Positions 35,036 to 44,895 of a DNA stretch of 64,000 bases are shown here, in pieces (the stretch's first letter is position 1; each line of letters opens with the position of its first letter). The notes under the pieces were generated by a model. It saw only the letters and a program-made list of their open reading frames with translations. It made no database searches and was not told the DNA's origin. The DNA comes from Sorangiineae bacterium NIC37A_2. Lineage in GTDB: Bacteria > Myxococcota_A > Polyangia > Polyangiales > Polyangiaceae. The stretch spans positions 105,684 through 169,683 of the forward strand of contig NASX01000005.1 in NCBI GenBank assembly GCA_002085155.1, in the 5' to 3' direction. Made by a program: the position numbers and the translations under genes.

Positions 35036-36889
35036 TCACTCGACGGTCACTGTCTTCGCCAAATTCCTTGGCTGATCGACGTCGGTGCCTCGCAAATCAG
35101 CGACGTAGTAGGCGAGGAGCTGGAGCGGAATCGTGGTGATGAGAGGTGCGATGGCTTCGTGGACCTTCGGAATATAGAGCACATCGTCTGCGACGCCTTT
35201 CACGCGCTCGTCGCCTTCCGTCGCAACAGCGATCACCCGACCATCCCTCGCCCTCACTTCTTCGAGGTTGCTAAAGGTCTTCTCATAGGTGCGATCATCC
35301 GGGATGAGCACGATCACCGGCATCTTCTCGTCGATGAGGGCGATCGGTCCGTGTTTCATCTCACCCGCCGCGTACCCCTCGGCGTGGGCGTAGGAGATTT
35401 CCTTGAGCTTGAGCGCACCCTCAAGCGCGATAGGAAACTCGAGTCCTCGTCCGAGGAACAGGAAGTTCTGGCTCTGGTGCCATTTGCGAGCGACGCTGAG
35501 CACCGCCTCGTGCGCCTCCAGAGTCGTCCTTAGGGAGCCCGGCGCTTCCAGCAATGCGTGCAGGAGCGCGAGCAGCTCGGGCGCAGGGAGCGTCCCGCGC
35601 AAGCGACCAAGCTCAAGGGAGAGCATGAGCATGGCGACCAGCTGCGTCGTAAAAGCCTTCGTCGATGCCACGCCGATCTCCGGTCCGGCGTGGGTATAGA
35701 GGGCAGAGTCCGCGGCCCTCGCGATCGCGCTCTCCAGCACGTTGGTCAGCGCGATCGTGCGCGCGCCATGCCGCTTGGCCTCCTCGAGCGCCGCTAAGGT
35801 ATCGAGCGTTTCGCCCGACTGGCTCACCGCGATCACGAGGTCACCCTTTGTGAACACCGGATCGCGATAGCGTACCTCACTGCCGAGCTCCGTCTGCGCC
35901 GGGATGCGCGCGTATTTTTCGACGTAATGACGCCCGAGCAAACTTGCGTGATAGCTAGTTCCGCAAGCAATGAAGCAAATGCGCGAAATCCCCCGCGCCG
36001 TCTCCGCATCAAGCCCGAGTTCATTCAGCACCAAGGAGCCCGACTCGAGATCGAGTCGCCCGCGCAGCGTATCTTCGATGGCTCTCGGCTGCTCAAAGAT
36101 CTCCTTGAGCATGAAGTGTTTGTAGCCGCCCTTTTCGGCCTGCACCGGACTCCAGTCGATGCGGCGGCTTCTCCGCTGCACCAAAGTCCCGTCCAAGGTC
36201 TCGATGTGTACCCCAGAAGGTCGAAGCTCGGCCAGCTCACCGTCCTCGAGAAAGACGACGTCGCGGGTGTAGCTGAGGAGCGCAGGAATATCTGATGTCG
36301 CGAGGGTCTCGCCGCGGCCAATGCCGAGCACGAGCGGGGAGGAGTTCTTCGCCAAAAGCACGAAATCCGGCGCCTGTTCGCAGACAACCGCGAGCGCGTA
36401 GGCGCCGCGGATTTCCCGCAGGGTGCGGCGCAGAGCCTCGCGAAGCGCGTCCTCCCTCGGACCATGGGGGCTCAAATGTTTGTGCAGCAAATGCGCGACG
36501 ATCTCGGTGTCGGTGTCGCTCTGAAACTCCACGCCTTCGGCGCGGAGCGCCTGCTTGAGCTCGAGATGATTCTCGATGATCCCGTTGTGAACGATGGCGA
36601 GGGGCCCCGAGCGGTGAGGATGGGCGTTTGCCTCCGAGGGGCGGCCGTGGGTAGCCCAGCGGGTGTGCCCGATGCCCGTCTGACCCGGCAAATCGCTCGC
36701 CGAAATCGCCTGGGCGAGGTTGTCGAGCTTTCCGACCGCTCGCACGATGGTGAGGCTCGGCGCACTCTCCTCCGTCTGGAGTACCGCGAGTCCAGCCGAA
36801 TCGTAGCCCCGGTACTCGAGTCGACGGAGCGCGTCGAGCAAGACGGGAGCGACGTCACGGGGCCCTGTATAAGCGACGATCCCACACAT
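35036..36889 (-). CDS. glmS: glutamine-fructose-6-phosphate aminotransferase (isomerizing)
   Basis: 617 residues from ATG at 36889, so that Cys2 of MCGIVAY becomes the N-terminal nucleophile; GAGGTGA upstream supports it. It makes glucosamine 6-phosphate from fructose 6-phosphate and glutamine, first step to UDP-GlcNAc. Domains: class-II glutamine amidotransferase (2-225, RRLEYRGYDSAGLAV, HTRWATHG, HNGIIENH) and two SIS domains (about 285-425 and 455-600; CGTSYHASLLG, SQSGETLDTLAAL, LGRGLEFPIALEGALKLKE) ending DVDQPRNLAKTVTVE. Its Shine-Dalgarno lies in the last codons of glgM, 4 bases upstream, so it is coupled to that gene. There is no room for a glmS ribozyme. Confidence 0.96.
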   Translation of the reverse strand: MCGIVAYTGPRDVAPVLLDALRRLEYRGYDSAGLAVLQTEESAPSLTIVRAVGKLDNLAQAISASDLPGQTGIGHTRWATHGRPSEANAHPHRSGPLAIVHNGIIENHLELKQALRAEGVEFQSDTDTEIVAHLLHKHLSPHGPREDALREALRRTLREIRGAYALAVVCEQAPDFVLLAKNSSPLVLGIGRGETLATSDIPALLSYTRDVVFLEDGELAELRPSGVHIETLDGTLVQRRSRRIDWSPVQAEKGGYKHFMLKEIFEQPRAIEDTLRGRLDLESGSLVLNELGLDAETARGISRICFIACGTSYHASLLGRHYVEKYARIPAQTELGSEVRYRDPVFTKGDLVIAVSQSGETLDTLAALEEAKRHGARTIALTNVLESAIARAADSALYTHAGPEIGVASTKAFTTQLVAMLMLSLELGRLRGTLPAPELLALLHALLEAPGSLRTTLEAHEAVLSVARKWHQSQNFLFLGRGLEFPIALEGALKLKEISYAHAEGYAAGEMKHGPIALIDEKMPVIVLIPDDRTYEKTFSNLEEVRARDGRVIAVATEGDERVKGVADDVLYIPKVHEAIAPLITTIPLQLLAYYVADLRGTDVDQPRNLAKTVTVE

Positions 36890-36893
36890 AAGT

Positions 36894-38087
36894 TCACCTC
36901 GAGAGGAGACCTCGATAAAGGGCGATCGTTTCCTCAGCGATCGCCGGCCAACTGAAGCGTTCGATAGCCCGGGCGCGCCCCGCCTCACCCATGCGCTGGG
37001 CGAGCGCTCGGTCCGAGGCGACTTCGTTCACAGCCGCCGCAAAATCGCGAGCAAACTTGTCCGGGTCCGATGGGTCACCACGCTCGTCCGAAGCAAACAG
37101 CACGAGCTTACCCGTCTCCCCTTCGACCACGATCTCCGGGATCCCGCCGACGTGTGAGGCGACGACCGCCGTGCCCGTACTCATGGCCTCGACGTTGACA
37201 ATCCCAAACGGCTCATAAATGCTCGGACAGACGAAGACGGTCGACGCCGAAAGCAGCGGGATGATCTCGCTGCGCTCCAGCATCCGACTGACCCAAACCA
37301 CCCCCGAGCGAACCTTCTCGAGCTCTCGCACCGAAGCTTCGACCTCCCCGGCGATCTCCGGGGTATCCGGGGCGCCAGCGCAGAGTAAGAGCTGCACCTC
37401 CGGGGCGAAATGGCGCGCCGCCTCGAGCAGGTAGAGAACGCCTTTTTGGCGCGTGATGCGCCCGACGAAGATCGCCACGGGCCGCTTCGGGTCGAGTCCC
37501 AAGGCCTCGAGGGCGCGCCCGCCCTCGGTCGGGCGGTACTCATCGGTATCGATGCCGTTATAGATGACCTGGACCTTGTCCGGAGACACCTCAGGATAGG
37601 CGCGGAGAATATCAGCGCGCATGCCGGCGCTCACCGCGATGATCCGATCGCAGGTGAGCGCGGCGGTCTGCTCGACGTAACGGGAAATCCGGTAACCACC
37701 GCCGAGCTGCTCTTCCTTCCAGGGGCGAAGAGGCTCGAGGCTGTGTGAGGTCATCACGTGTGGAACGCCGTAGGTCAGCTTCGCCAGGTGCCCCGCGAAG
37801 TTTGCGTACCAAGTGTGCGTATGGACGAGATCGACTCCGCCCAAGTCTGCCGTCATCTGCAGGTTGACCGCTAAGGTCCGGAGCGCCGCCCGATGGGGCT
37901 CAGGACCGGCCAGCGCGTCCCAGAAGGCGTAGCTTCCTTTGACCTCCGCCTCGCTCCGGTGAGCCCCGAAGCAAAACACGGACAAATCGAGCCTCTTTTT
38001 GAGCTCGCGGCCTAGGTATTCGACGTGGACTCCCGCGCCGCCGTAAATTTCAGGCGGGTACTCGCGAGTGATCAGACCGATCCTCAT
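36894..38087 (-). CDS. glgM: GT4 glycogen synthase of actinobacterial type (GlgM-like)
   Basis: 397 residues, retaining GT-B fold. N-terminal MRIGLITREYPPEIYGGAGVH, HTHTWYANFAGHLAKL and SHSLEPLRPWKEEQLGGGY, and C-terminal FVGRITRQKGVLYLLEA, EPFGIVNVEAMSTGTAVVA are typical of the short actinobacterial glycogen synthase branch. In mycobacteria that branch makes alpha-maltose 1-phosphate from ADP-glucose and glucose 1-phosphate; this use here is inference. It lies between glgC, which supplies ADP-glucose, and glmS. No glgE, glgB or glgP is in the window. Confidence 0.88.
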   Translation of the reverse strand: MRIGLITREYPPEIYGGAGVHVEYLGRELKKRLDLSVFCFGAHRSEAEVKGSYAFWDALAGPEPHRAALRTLAVNLQMTADLGGVDLVHTHTWYANFAGHLAKLTYGVPHVMTSHSLEPLRPWKEEQLGGGYRISRYVEQTAALTCDRIIAVSAGMRADILRAYPEVSPDKVQVIYNGIDTDEYRPTEGGRALEALGLDPKRPVAIFVGRITRQKGVLYLLEAARHFAPEVQLLLCAGAPDTPEIAGEVEASVRELEKVRSGVVWVSRMLERSEIIPLLSASTVFVCPSIYEPFGIVNVEAMSTGTAVVASHVGGIPEIVVEGETGKLVLFASDERGDPSDPDKFARDFAAAVNEVASDRALAQRMGEAGRARAIERFSWPAIAEETIALYRGLLSR

Positions 38088-38230
38088 GTTTTCTTATACA
38101 GGGGCCCCGCTCAGACGGCGAGATTTTGCCGAGCGCTCCGAAGAGCCCAAAAACAGCGGCGACCTCCCGAAGCTCCGCGCCTCGGGGATCGCTCAGAAGA
38201 CCGAGGACGCGCACGCCGCGCGCCCTCCCT

Positions 38231-39469
38231 TTACTCCGGGATCGTGTCCCCTTTTCCGATCACGACGACGCCGCCCTCGGAGATCGTAAAGCCTCGGGCC
38301 CGATCGTGCTCGAGATCGACGCCGATGCGCGCGTTCGGCGGGACCCGCACGTTCTTGTCGATGATAGCGCGCCGCACGATCGCCCCGCGTCCAATGTCGA
38401 CGCCGGCCATCAGGACCGACGACTCGACCTGCGCCCCCGCGTGCACGTGGACGCCGGAGGAGAGGATCGACCCCTTTACGCTGCCGCCCGAGAGGATCAC
38501 GCCAGCGCACACCATCGAGTCGATCGCCGTTCCTCGCCGCCCATCCTCATCGAACACAAATTTCGCAGGAGGCAGCATGCTGAGGCCTGAGTGGATCGGC
38601 CACTCGAGGTTATAGAGATTGAAGATCGGGTGGACGCTGATGAGGTCCATGTTCGACTCATAGTAGGAGTCGAGTGTACCGACGTCGCGCCAATACCCAG
38701 CGTCCCGTGGGGTCGCGCCGGGCACCTTATTGCGCGAGAAGTCGTAGACCCAAGCCTGGCCTGAGCGCACCAGGTTGGTCACGATGTTCCCGCCCATGTC
38801 GTGCTCGCTGTCCTTATCGAGCGCATCTTGCTGTACCGCGCTCACCAGGGTCTTGGTCGAGAACACATAGTTGCCCATCGAGGCCAGGACCTCGTCAGGA
38901 CTATCGGCGAGACCGTGAATATCCCGAGGCTTTTCGTGGAACTCACGAATGCGCCCCTGCGAATCGGCATCTACGACACCGAATCGGCTCGCCTCCGCGC
39001 GAGGCACTCGAATCGCGGCCACGGTAACGCCAGCACCCGACTCGATGTGCTGCTCGACCATCTGGCTCGGATCCATTCGATAGATATGGTCAGAACCGAA
39101 GACGCAGATGTAGTCGGGACCTTCGTCTTGGATGAGGTTCAGGTTCTGAAAAATCGCGTCAGCGGAACCTTCGAACCAACGTTTGCCGTGCCGCATCTGC
39201 GCCGGCACGCTCATCACGTAGTTGTTAAAGATCGGAGAGAGGCGCCAGGTCTGCGCGATGTGTCGATCGAGCGAGTGACTCTTGTACTGGGTCAGAACAG
39301 CGATGCGCCGATAGCCGCCGTTGACCAAGTTCGAGAGCGCGAAATCGACGAGCCGATAGTTCCCCCCGAATGGCACGGCGGGCTTCGCGCGATCCCGCGT
39401 CAAAGGCCAGAGCCGCTTTCCTTCTCCGCCCGCCAGAACCACACCGAGAACATGAGGCTGTTTCGCCAT
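38231..39469 (-). CDS. glgC: glucose-1-phosphate adenylyltransferase
   Basis: 412 residues from ATG at 39469, with GAGGATCT upstream. It makes ADP-glucose from glucose 1-phosphate and ATP. Seen: [60 protein letters not shown], substrate lysine block [25 protein letters not shown], and C-terminal left-handed beta-helix repeats ([20 protein letters not shown]). First gene of the glgC-glgM-glmS set, about 143 bases before glgM. Confidence 0.95.
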   Translation of the reverse strand: MAKQPHVLGVVLAGGEGKRLWPLTRDRAKPAVPFGGNYRLVDFALSNLVNGGYRRIAVLTQYKSHSLDRHIAQTWRLSPIFNNYVMSVPAQMRHGKRWFEGSADAIFQNLNLIQDEGPDYICVFGSDHIYRMDPSQMVEQHIESGAGVTVAAIRVPRAEASRFGVVDADSQGRIREFHEKPRDIHGLADSPDEVLASMGNYVFSTKTLVSAVQQDALDKDSEHDMGGNIVTNLVRSGQAWVYDFSRNKVPGATPRDAGYWRDVGTLDSYYESNMDLISVHPIFNLYNLEWPIHSGLSMLPPAKFVFDEDGRRGTAIDSMVCAGVILSGGSVKGSILSSGVHVHAGAQVESSVLMAGVDIGRGAIVRRAIIDKNVRVPPNARIGVDLEHDRARGFTISEGGVVVIGKGDTIPE

Positions 39470-39550
39470 GGCAGAGATCCTCGCAGGAACTTCCGGAACG
39501 CCGCAAGAAAGGAGCGATCAAAAGTTCGAGGAAGGTCCAAAATAGAGGAA

Positions 39551-39581
39551 TGCACCGGGGGCGAATCGCCCCCTGGGTGCA
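39551..39581 (-). terminator. terminator of the ATP synthase gene cluster
   Basis: Read on the minus strand, TGCACC with two unpaired bases, GGGGGCG, loop ATT and CGCCCCC, GGTGCA form a long GC-rich stem, followed by ATTCCTCTATTTT. It lies 36 bases after the atpG stop. Confidence 0.75.
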
Positions 39582-39616
39582 AATCCTTTCGCTCGCCTGA
39601 GCGCTTTCTCCGACAC

Positions 39617-40507
39617 TTACGCGTTCAGGGCCTCGGAGCCGCCGATGATTTCCATCAGCTCCGTGGTGATCGCCGCCTGACGCGCGCGGTTATACTTGAG
39701 CGTCAGGTCGCTGATCATGTCGCTCGCGTTCTTCGTCGCTGAGTCCATCGCCGTCATGCGCGCTCCCAGCTCGGAGGCCATGGACTCGTAGAGGCAGCGA
39801 AGGATGGTCGTCTCGATGTACACGGGGACGAGGACGCTGAGCAGCGTGTCGCGATCCGGCTCGTAGAGGAAGTCCTCGCCCGAGTCCCCTTGAGTTTCGC
39901 TCAGGTTCTCGCCTGCCGCCACCGGCAAGAGGCGCTGCAGAACCACAGCCTGGGTCATGGCCGACTTGAACTCATTGTAGACGAGGTAGATCGAGTCGAC
40001 TTCACCGCGGTAGAACGGCCCAAGAATAGTCCGGGCGACGCGGCGTGCCGTCTCGACGTCCAGGTTGTCCCACACGTTCGGGAACTGCTCGTCGATCTTG
40101 ATCCGGCGACGCTGGAAGAAGTCGCGCGCCTTGCGGCCGATGGTGTGAAGGACGACCGTCTTGCCTGCTGCCTCGAACTCAGTCCGAGCCTGTTCCGCCC
40201 GACGCAGGATGTTCGAGTTGAACGCGCCGCAGAGGCCGCGGTCGCTCGTCACGACGAGGAGAAGAACCCGCTTCTCCTCGCGCTCGGCCAAGAAGGGATG
40301 CTTCTCGGTGTCTTGGTCGTCCTTTTGGGCCGAGTGCACGACCTTGTCGAGGACCTTGGCCGTCTCTTGCGCGAAAGGCCTGAGCGCGGCGATCCGGGCC
40401 TGAGCTCTGTGAAGACGCGCCCCCGCTACCATCTTCATGGCACGCGTGATCTTTTGCGTGCTCTTGACGGTGCTGATGCGCTTACGAATTTCCTTCTGAT
40501 TGGCCAT
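39617..40507 (-). CDS. atpG: ATP synthase gamma subunit
   Basis: 296 residues. The rotor shaft of F1: N-terminal helix KEIRKRISTVKSTQKITRAMKMVAGARL and C-terminal helix with MTAMDSATKNASDMISDLTLKYNRARQAAITTELMEI are both complete, and the central Rossmann-like part (LVVTSDRGLCGAFNSNI) is normal. It is the last gene of the local atp set; beta and epsilon, which usually follow, are missing here. Confidence 0.96.
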   Translation of the reverse strand: MANQKEIRKRISTVKSTQKITRAMKMVAGARLHRAQARIAALRPFAQETAKVLDKVVHSAQKDDQDTEKHPFLAEREEKRVLLLVVTSDRGLCGAFNSNILRRAEQARTEFEAAGKTVVLHTIGRKARDFFQRRRIKIDEQFPNVWDNLDVETARRVARTILGPFYRGEVDSIYLVYNEFKSAMTQAVVLQRLLPVAAGENLSETQGDSGEDFLYEPDRDTLLSVLVPVYIETTILRCLYESMASELGARMTAMDSATKNASDMISDLTLKYNRARQAAITTELMEIIGGSEALNA

Positions 40508-40528
40508 GCTGGAGAACCTTTGCGGCGC

Positions 40529-40549
40529 GCCCCCTCGCCGAGAGGGGGC
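40529..40549 (-). other. stem-loop between atpA and atpG
   Basis: GCCCCCTC (40529-40536) and GAGGGGGC (40542-40549) form a perfect 8-bp stem with a 5-base loop in the 51-base gap between alpha and gamma genes. No T-run follows, so it more likely affects mRNA stability or translation than terminates. Confidence 0.45.
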
Positions 40550-40558
40550 TCATCCTTG

Positions 40559-42232
<1,674 letters not shown>

Positions 42233-42298
42233 GACTCTATTACTCGTGGTTTATCGTTCGTGATCGAAACTCGAGCCCAAGGCTCAGTCAGAAAAGAA

Positions 42299-42862
42299 TT
42301 AGGCCTTCGCCGCGAGCGCCTGGGTCAGGAGCTCGTGCTCGAGGCGCTTCAAGTGGCTGTGGACGCTATGGTCCATCGTGCGACCGCCCACGCGGAGCAC
42401 CGCGCCGCCGATCAGGCTCTTGTCGGTCCGACGCCGAAGAATGACGCGCTTGCCGCGCGAACGGCTGAGCCCAGCCTCGAGGCCACTATAAAATGCCTCA
42501 TCCATGTCGGCGGCCGTGGTGACCTCGGCGCGCTCAATGCCGAGCACCGAATCAGCCATCTGCTCGAGGCTCCGAGCGACCTCAGGCAAAGCGCCAATGC
42601 GGCCGCGTTGGCTCATCACGAGCGCCGAGCGCAAAACGAGCTCATCCGCAGCAAGCCGCCCGCACACCTCGCGGAGGATCGCCTCCTTTTGGGGGGCGAG
42701 GACGACGGGATTCTCGAGCGCATTTTCGAGTGCCTTCGAGGCGCTGAAGGTCTCGGCGAGTCGAGCCAGATCAGAGGTCACCTTCTCGAGACGGCCGCTG
42801 TCCCGAGCGAGCTCGAAGATCGCCTGGGCGTAACGTTCTGCGGCTGCTTCATCACCCTTCAT
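42299..42862 (-). CDS. atpH: ATP synthase delta subunit
   Basis: 187 residues. Peripheral-stalk subunit linking F1 to the b subunits. Seen: AAERYAQAIFELARDSGRLEKV at the N-terminus, NPVVLAPQKEAILREVC and VLRSALVMSQRGRIGALPEV in the middle, and a C-terminal beta-rich part ending GGAVLRVGGRTMDHSVHSHLKRL, all normal for the family. Its start overlaps the b-subunit stop by 4 bases. Confidence 0.93.
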   Translation of the reverse strand: MKGDEAAAERYAQAIFELARDSGRLEKVTSDLARLAETFSASKALENALENPVVLAPQKEAILREVCGRLAADELVLRSALVMSQRGRIGALPEVARSLEQMADSVLGIERAEVTTAADMDEAFYSGLEAGLSRSRGKRVILRRRTDKSLIGGAVLRVGGRTMDHSVHSHLKRLEHELLTQALAAKA

Positions 42863-43551
42863 GACCGGGCCTCCTTCTGAGTGTTGCTCCCTTCGAAGCT
42901 CGCGAGCAGCTGGCGCGCGAGGGCGTCGCTCCCGAGCACGCGCGCATCACGCGCGAGGGCTTCTTCTGCCAAGCGCACAGCGTCCGAGATCGCGTCGCGA
43001 ATCATCTGTTCCCGGTGGGCGCGGAGCTCGTGACCGAGCCGCTCTTCTGCGTCGCGCACCATGGCGTCCCGCTGCGCTTCCGCCTCGGCCAGGAGCTGCT
43101 TCCTCTCGAGGGCAGCCTGCTCCGCCATCGAGCGCTGGATCTCCTGGGTCTCGGCCGTCAAGCGCGCGAGCCGGGTCTCGTACTCTTCGAGCTGAGCCTC
43201 CGCCTCACGCTTCATCGCGGCCGCGGCGTCCACGTCGGAGAGGATCTGGCGCTGGCGAGCCACAAGACCGTTTTTCACGGCCGGACCGCCGAAGCGCACG
43301 ATCAGGTACGCGAGCACTGCCGTGTTCAACAGCAGAGCAGCGAGCGGGATCGGGGTCCCCTCTTCGCGGGAGAAGATCCCGTCGATCCAGTTCACCTCGG
43401 AGATGTGAGGAACGTGATCGTGCCCGTGGCCGCCGTGCTCAGAAGCGGCATGCTCACCCTCGCCGTGTTCGGCGTGGGGAGCGCTAGCGAAAGCAGAGAG
43501 CGGAACGCTGAGCGCCCCGAGGACCAAAACGGACCGAATGAACTTCTTCAT
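42859..43551 (-). CDS. atpF: ATP synthase b subunit with signal peptide and His-rich N-terminus
   Basis: 230 residues, versus about 160 for a standard b subunit. Residues 1-23 form a cleavable signal peptide (FIRSVLVLGALSVPLSAFA), followed by a His/Glu/Gly-rich stretch (24-52; nine His) that should lie in the periplasm, then the membrane helix (about 68-88, LAALLLNTAVLAYLIVRFG) and a long charged helix (about 95-215) for the peripheral stalk. The start has GGGG upstream at 7-10 bases. It overlaps both neighbours by 4 bases (b' stop, delta start). Confidence 0.92.
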   Translation of the reverse strand: MKKFIRSVLVLGALSVPLSAFASAPHAEHGEGEHAASEHGGHGHDHVPHISEVNWIDGIFSREEGTPIPLAALLLNTAVLAYLIVRFGGPAVKNGLVARQRQILSDVDAAAAMKREAEAQLEEYETRLARLTAETQEIQRSMAEQAALERKQLLAEAEAQRDAMVRDAEERLGHELRAHREQMIRDAISDAVRLAEEALARDARVLGSDALARQLLASFEGSNTQKEARS

Positions 43552-44006
43552 GAAGAGAGCCCCTTTGCGTCGAGGATGCGGCTCTGAATGGACTGTGCGA
43601 CGGCGGGCTTCAGCTGCTCGAGCTCCTTGGCCAGAGCCTCGAGCTCGCGCGCGATCTTCTCGCGTCCTTGGGTCGTGATCTGATCGGCAGCCCGGCGTCC
43701 CTCTGCGAGGATCTTGGCCTCGAGCTGAGCCGTCTCTTGTCGGCTCTCATCGCGCGCCTTCAGCGCTGCGGCGCGAGCGGTGGCCACCTCATTCTCATAG
43801 CGACGCAGAATGTCGGCGGCCTTCTCCTGCATCTCGCGCGCCTCGTCCTTCACCCCCACGGTGCCCTCTTCGCGAGCCGCGAAGAGCGCGAGCATGGGAT
43901 CGATGAGAAGCGGCTTCAGCAGAATGATGAATCCTGCGAAGAGGACCATCTGCAAAAAGGCGCTCTTATCAAAATCAACGGAGATGCTGAGAATGAGGGA
44001 CCGCAT
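43548..44006 (-). CDS. ATP synthase b' subunit
   Basis: 152 residues. A short N-terminus (SVDFDKSAFLQ), one TM helix (about 14-36, FLQMVLFAGFIILLKPLLIDPM) and a long coiled-coil helix rich in Glu, Ala and Arg, the layout of b' in bacteria and chloroplasts with two different b-type subunits. First gene of the local atp cluster; the 169 bases upstream to folK presumably hold the promoter, though I see no clear -35/-10 pair. Confidence 0.88.
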   Translation of the reverse strand: MRSLILSISVDFDKSAFLQMVLFAGFIILLKPLLIDPMLALFAAREEGTVGVKDEAREMQEKAADILRRYENEVATARAAALKARDESRQETAQLEAKILAEGRRAADQITTQGREKIARELEALAKELEQLKPAVAQSIQSRILDAKGLSS

Positions 44007-44175
44007 GGGTGTGGCTCAATAAGAGTGCAGCGAGAGGTGTCGGGGACCGCGCGCCGTTGCCGAGGGGCGAGACCGGAGCCTCACCGAATCGTCGCGCCAA
44101 GCGCGGAAAATCGGCTCGGACAGCGGCGAACCCAGAGGCGGGCGGCTCCTACCATTCGCGCATCGAGGTGTCCAC

Positions 44176-44694
44176 TCATGAGGGAAACTTCCGCGCAGGA
44201 TCCGCACGGTCCCAGCCCGGCCCAGCGACGCATTCGATCCGCTGTCCATGGAATGAAAGGGGGGACGAGGTTTCCCGAAGCTCCGGCACCAGCTCGAGCA
44301 ACGGAACCCACGCGAAAGCGCGCCGTAAGAGCTCCGGATGTGGAACCACGAGGCGCGGATGATCGAACGTAAAATCAGCCCATAAGAGGTCAATGTCGAG
44401 GGGCCGCGGCCCGTACCGGACCTCGCGAACGCGCCCCGCCGCGGCCTCGAGGCGGTGGACGAGCGCGAGGATCTCGAGGGGATCCTTGTCCGTGTGGACG
44501 AGGAGCGCTGCGTTCAAGAAGTCGGGCTGCGCGGGACCGATCGGCGCCGTCCGGAACAAGCTCGAGACCGCCCCCTTCTGATCCAGCTCAGAGCGAAGCG
44601 CCGTGACCGCGCGGCGGAGCTCGACGAGCGGCTCTCCGATGTTCGCACCGAGACCAAAAACGACGCGGGGAACATGACCACCTTTCGTCACCAC
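44176..44694 (-). CDS. folK: 6-hydroxymethyl-7,8-dihydropterin pyrophosphokinase
   Basis: About 172 residues from GTG at 44694 (a second GTG follows at 44691); the frame extends further but the upstream part has no family counterpart. The enzyme transfers pyrophosphate from ATP to the pterin in folate synthesis. Seen: VVFGLGANIGEP, SSLFRTAPIGPAQPDFLNAAL, and the signature RVREVRYGPRPLDIDLL with ATP and Mg ligands, then VVPHPELLRRAFAWVPLLEL. It is divergent from the receiver/DUF4388 gene and lies upstream of the atp cluster on the same strand. Confidence 0.92.
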   Translation of the reverse strand: MVTKGGHVPRVVFGLGANIGEPLVELRRAVTALRSELDQKGAVSSLFRTAPIGPAQPDFLNAALLVHTDKDPLEILALVHRLEAAAGRVREVRYGPRPLDIDLLWADFTFDHPRLVVPHPELLRRAFAWVPLLELVPELRETSSPLSFHGQRIECVAGPGWDRADPARKFPS

Positions 44695-44782
44695 GCGGAC
44701 TGTTAGCAGGCGATCCCCGCTGAAAAAAGCCCGCTCGGGCTCGCCTTCTCGGAGCCGCGAACCGTGGTACGATGATCTCGGC

Positions 44783-44869
44783 ATGGTCGCGATGACTGTT
44801 GGCGAGTGGGCTTTCGTCTTGACGATCACGGCGTTGATCGTGCTCGCGACTTGGCTTCGCGCGAGTTAG
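44783..44869 (+). CDS. 28-residue single-helix membrane peptide, putative
   Basis: ATG at 44783 opens a 28-codon frame ending TAG at 44869. The translation is almost wholly one hydrophobic helix (WAFVLTITALIVLATW) with a short charged end (LRAS). It overlaps the N-terminal extension of the next gene in another frame and ends 27 bases before that gene's likelier start at 44896. No strong Shine-Dalgarno (GGCATGG region). It could be a leader peptide, a small membrane partner or chance. Confidence 0.35.
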   Translation: MVAMTVGEWAFVLTITALIVLATWLRAS

Positions 44870-44895
44870 CGAAGGCGCGTAAGAAGGATTTTGGC

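Noticed and set aside
36890..36893. glmS ribozyme in front of glmS
   Set aside because: Only four bases separate glgM and glmS, so no leader exists to hold it.
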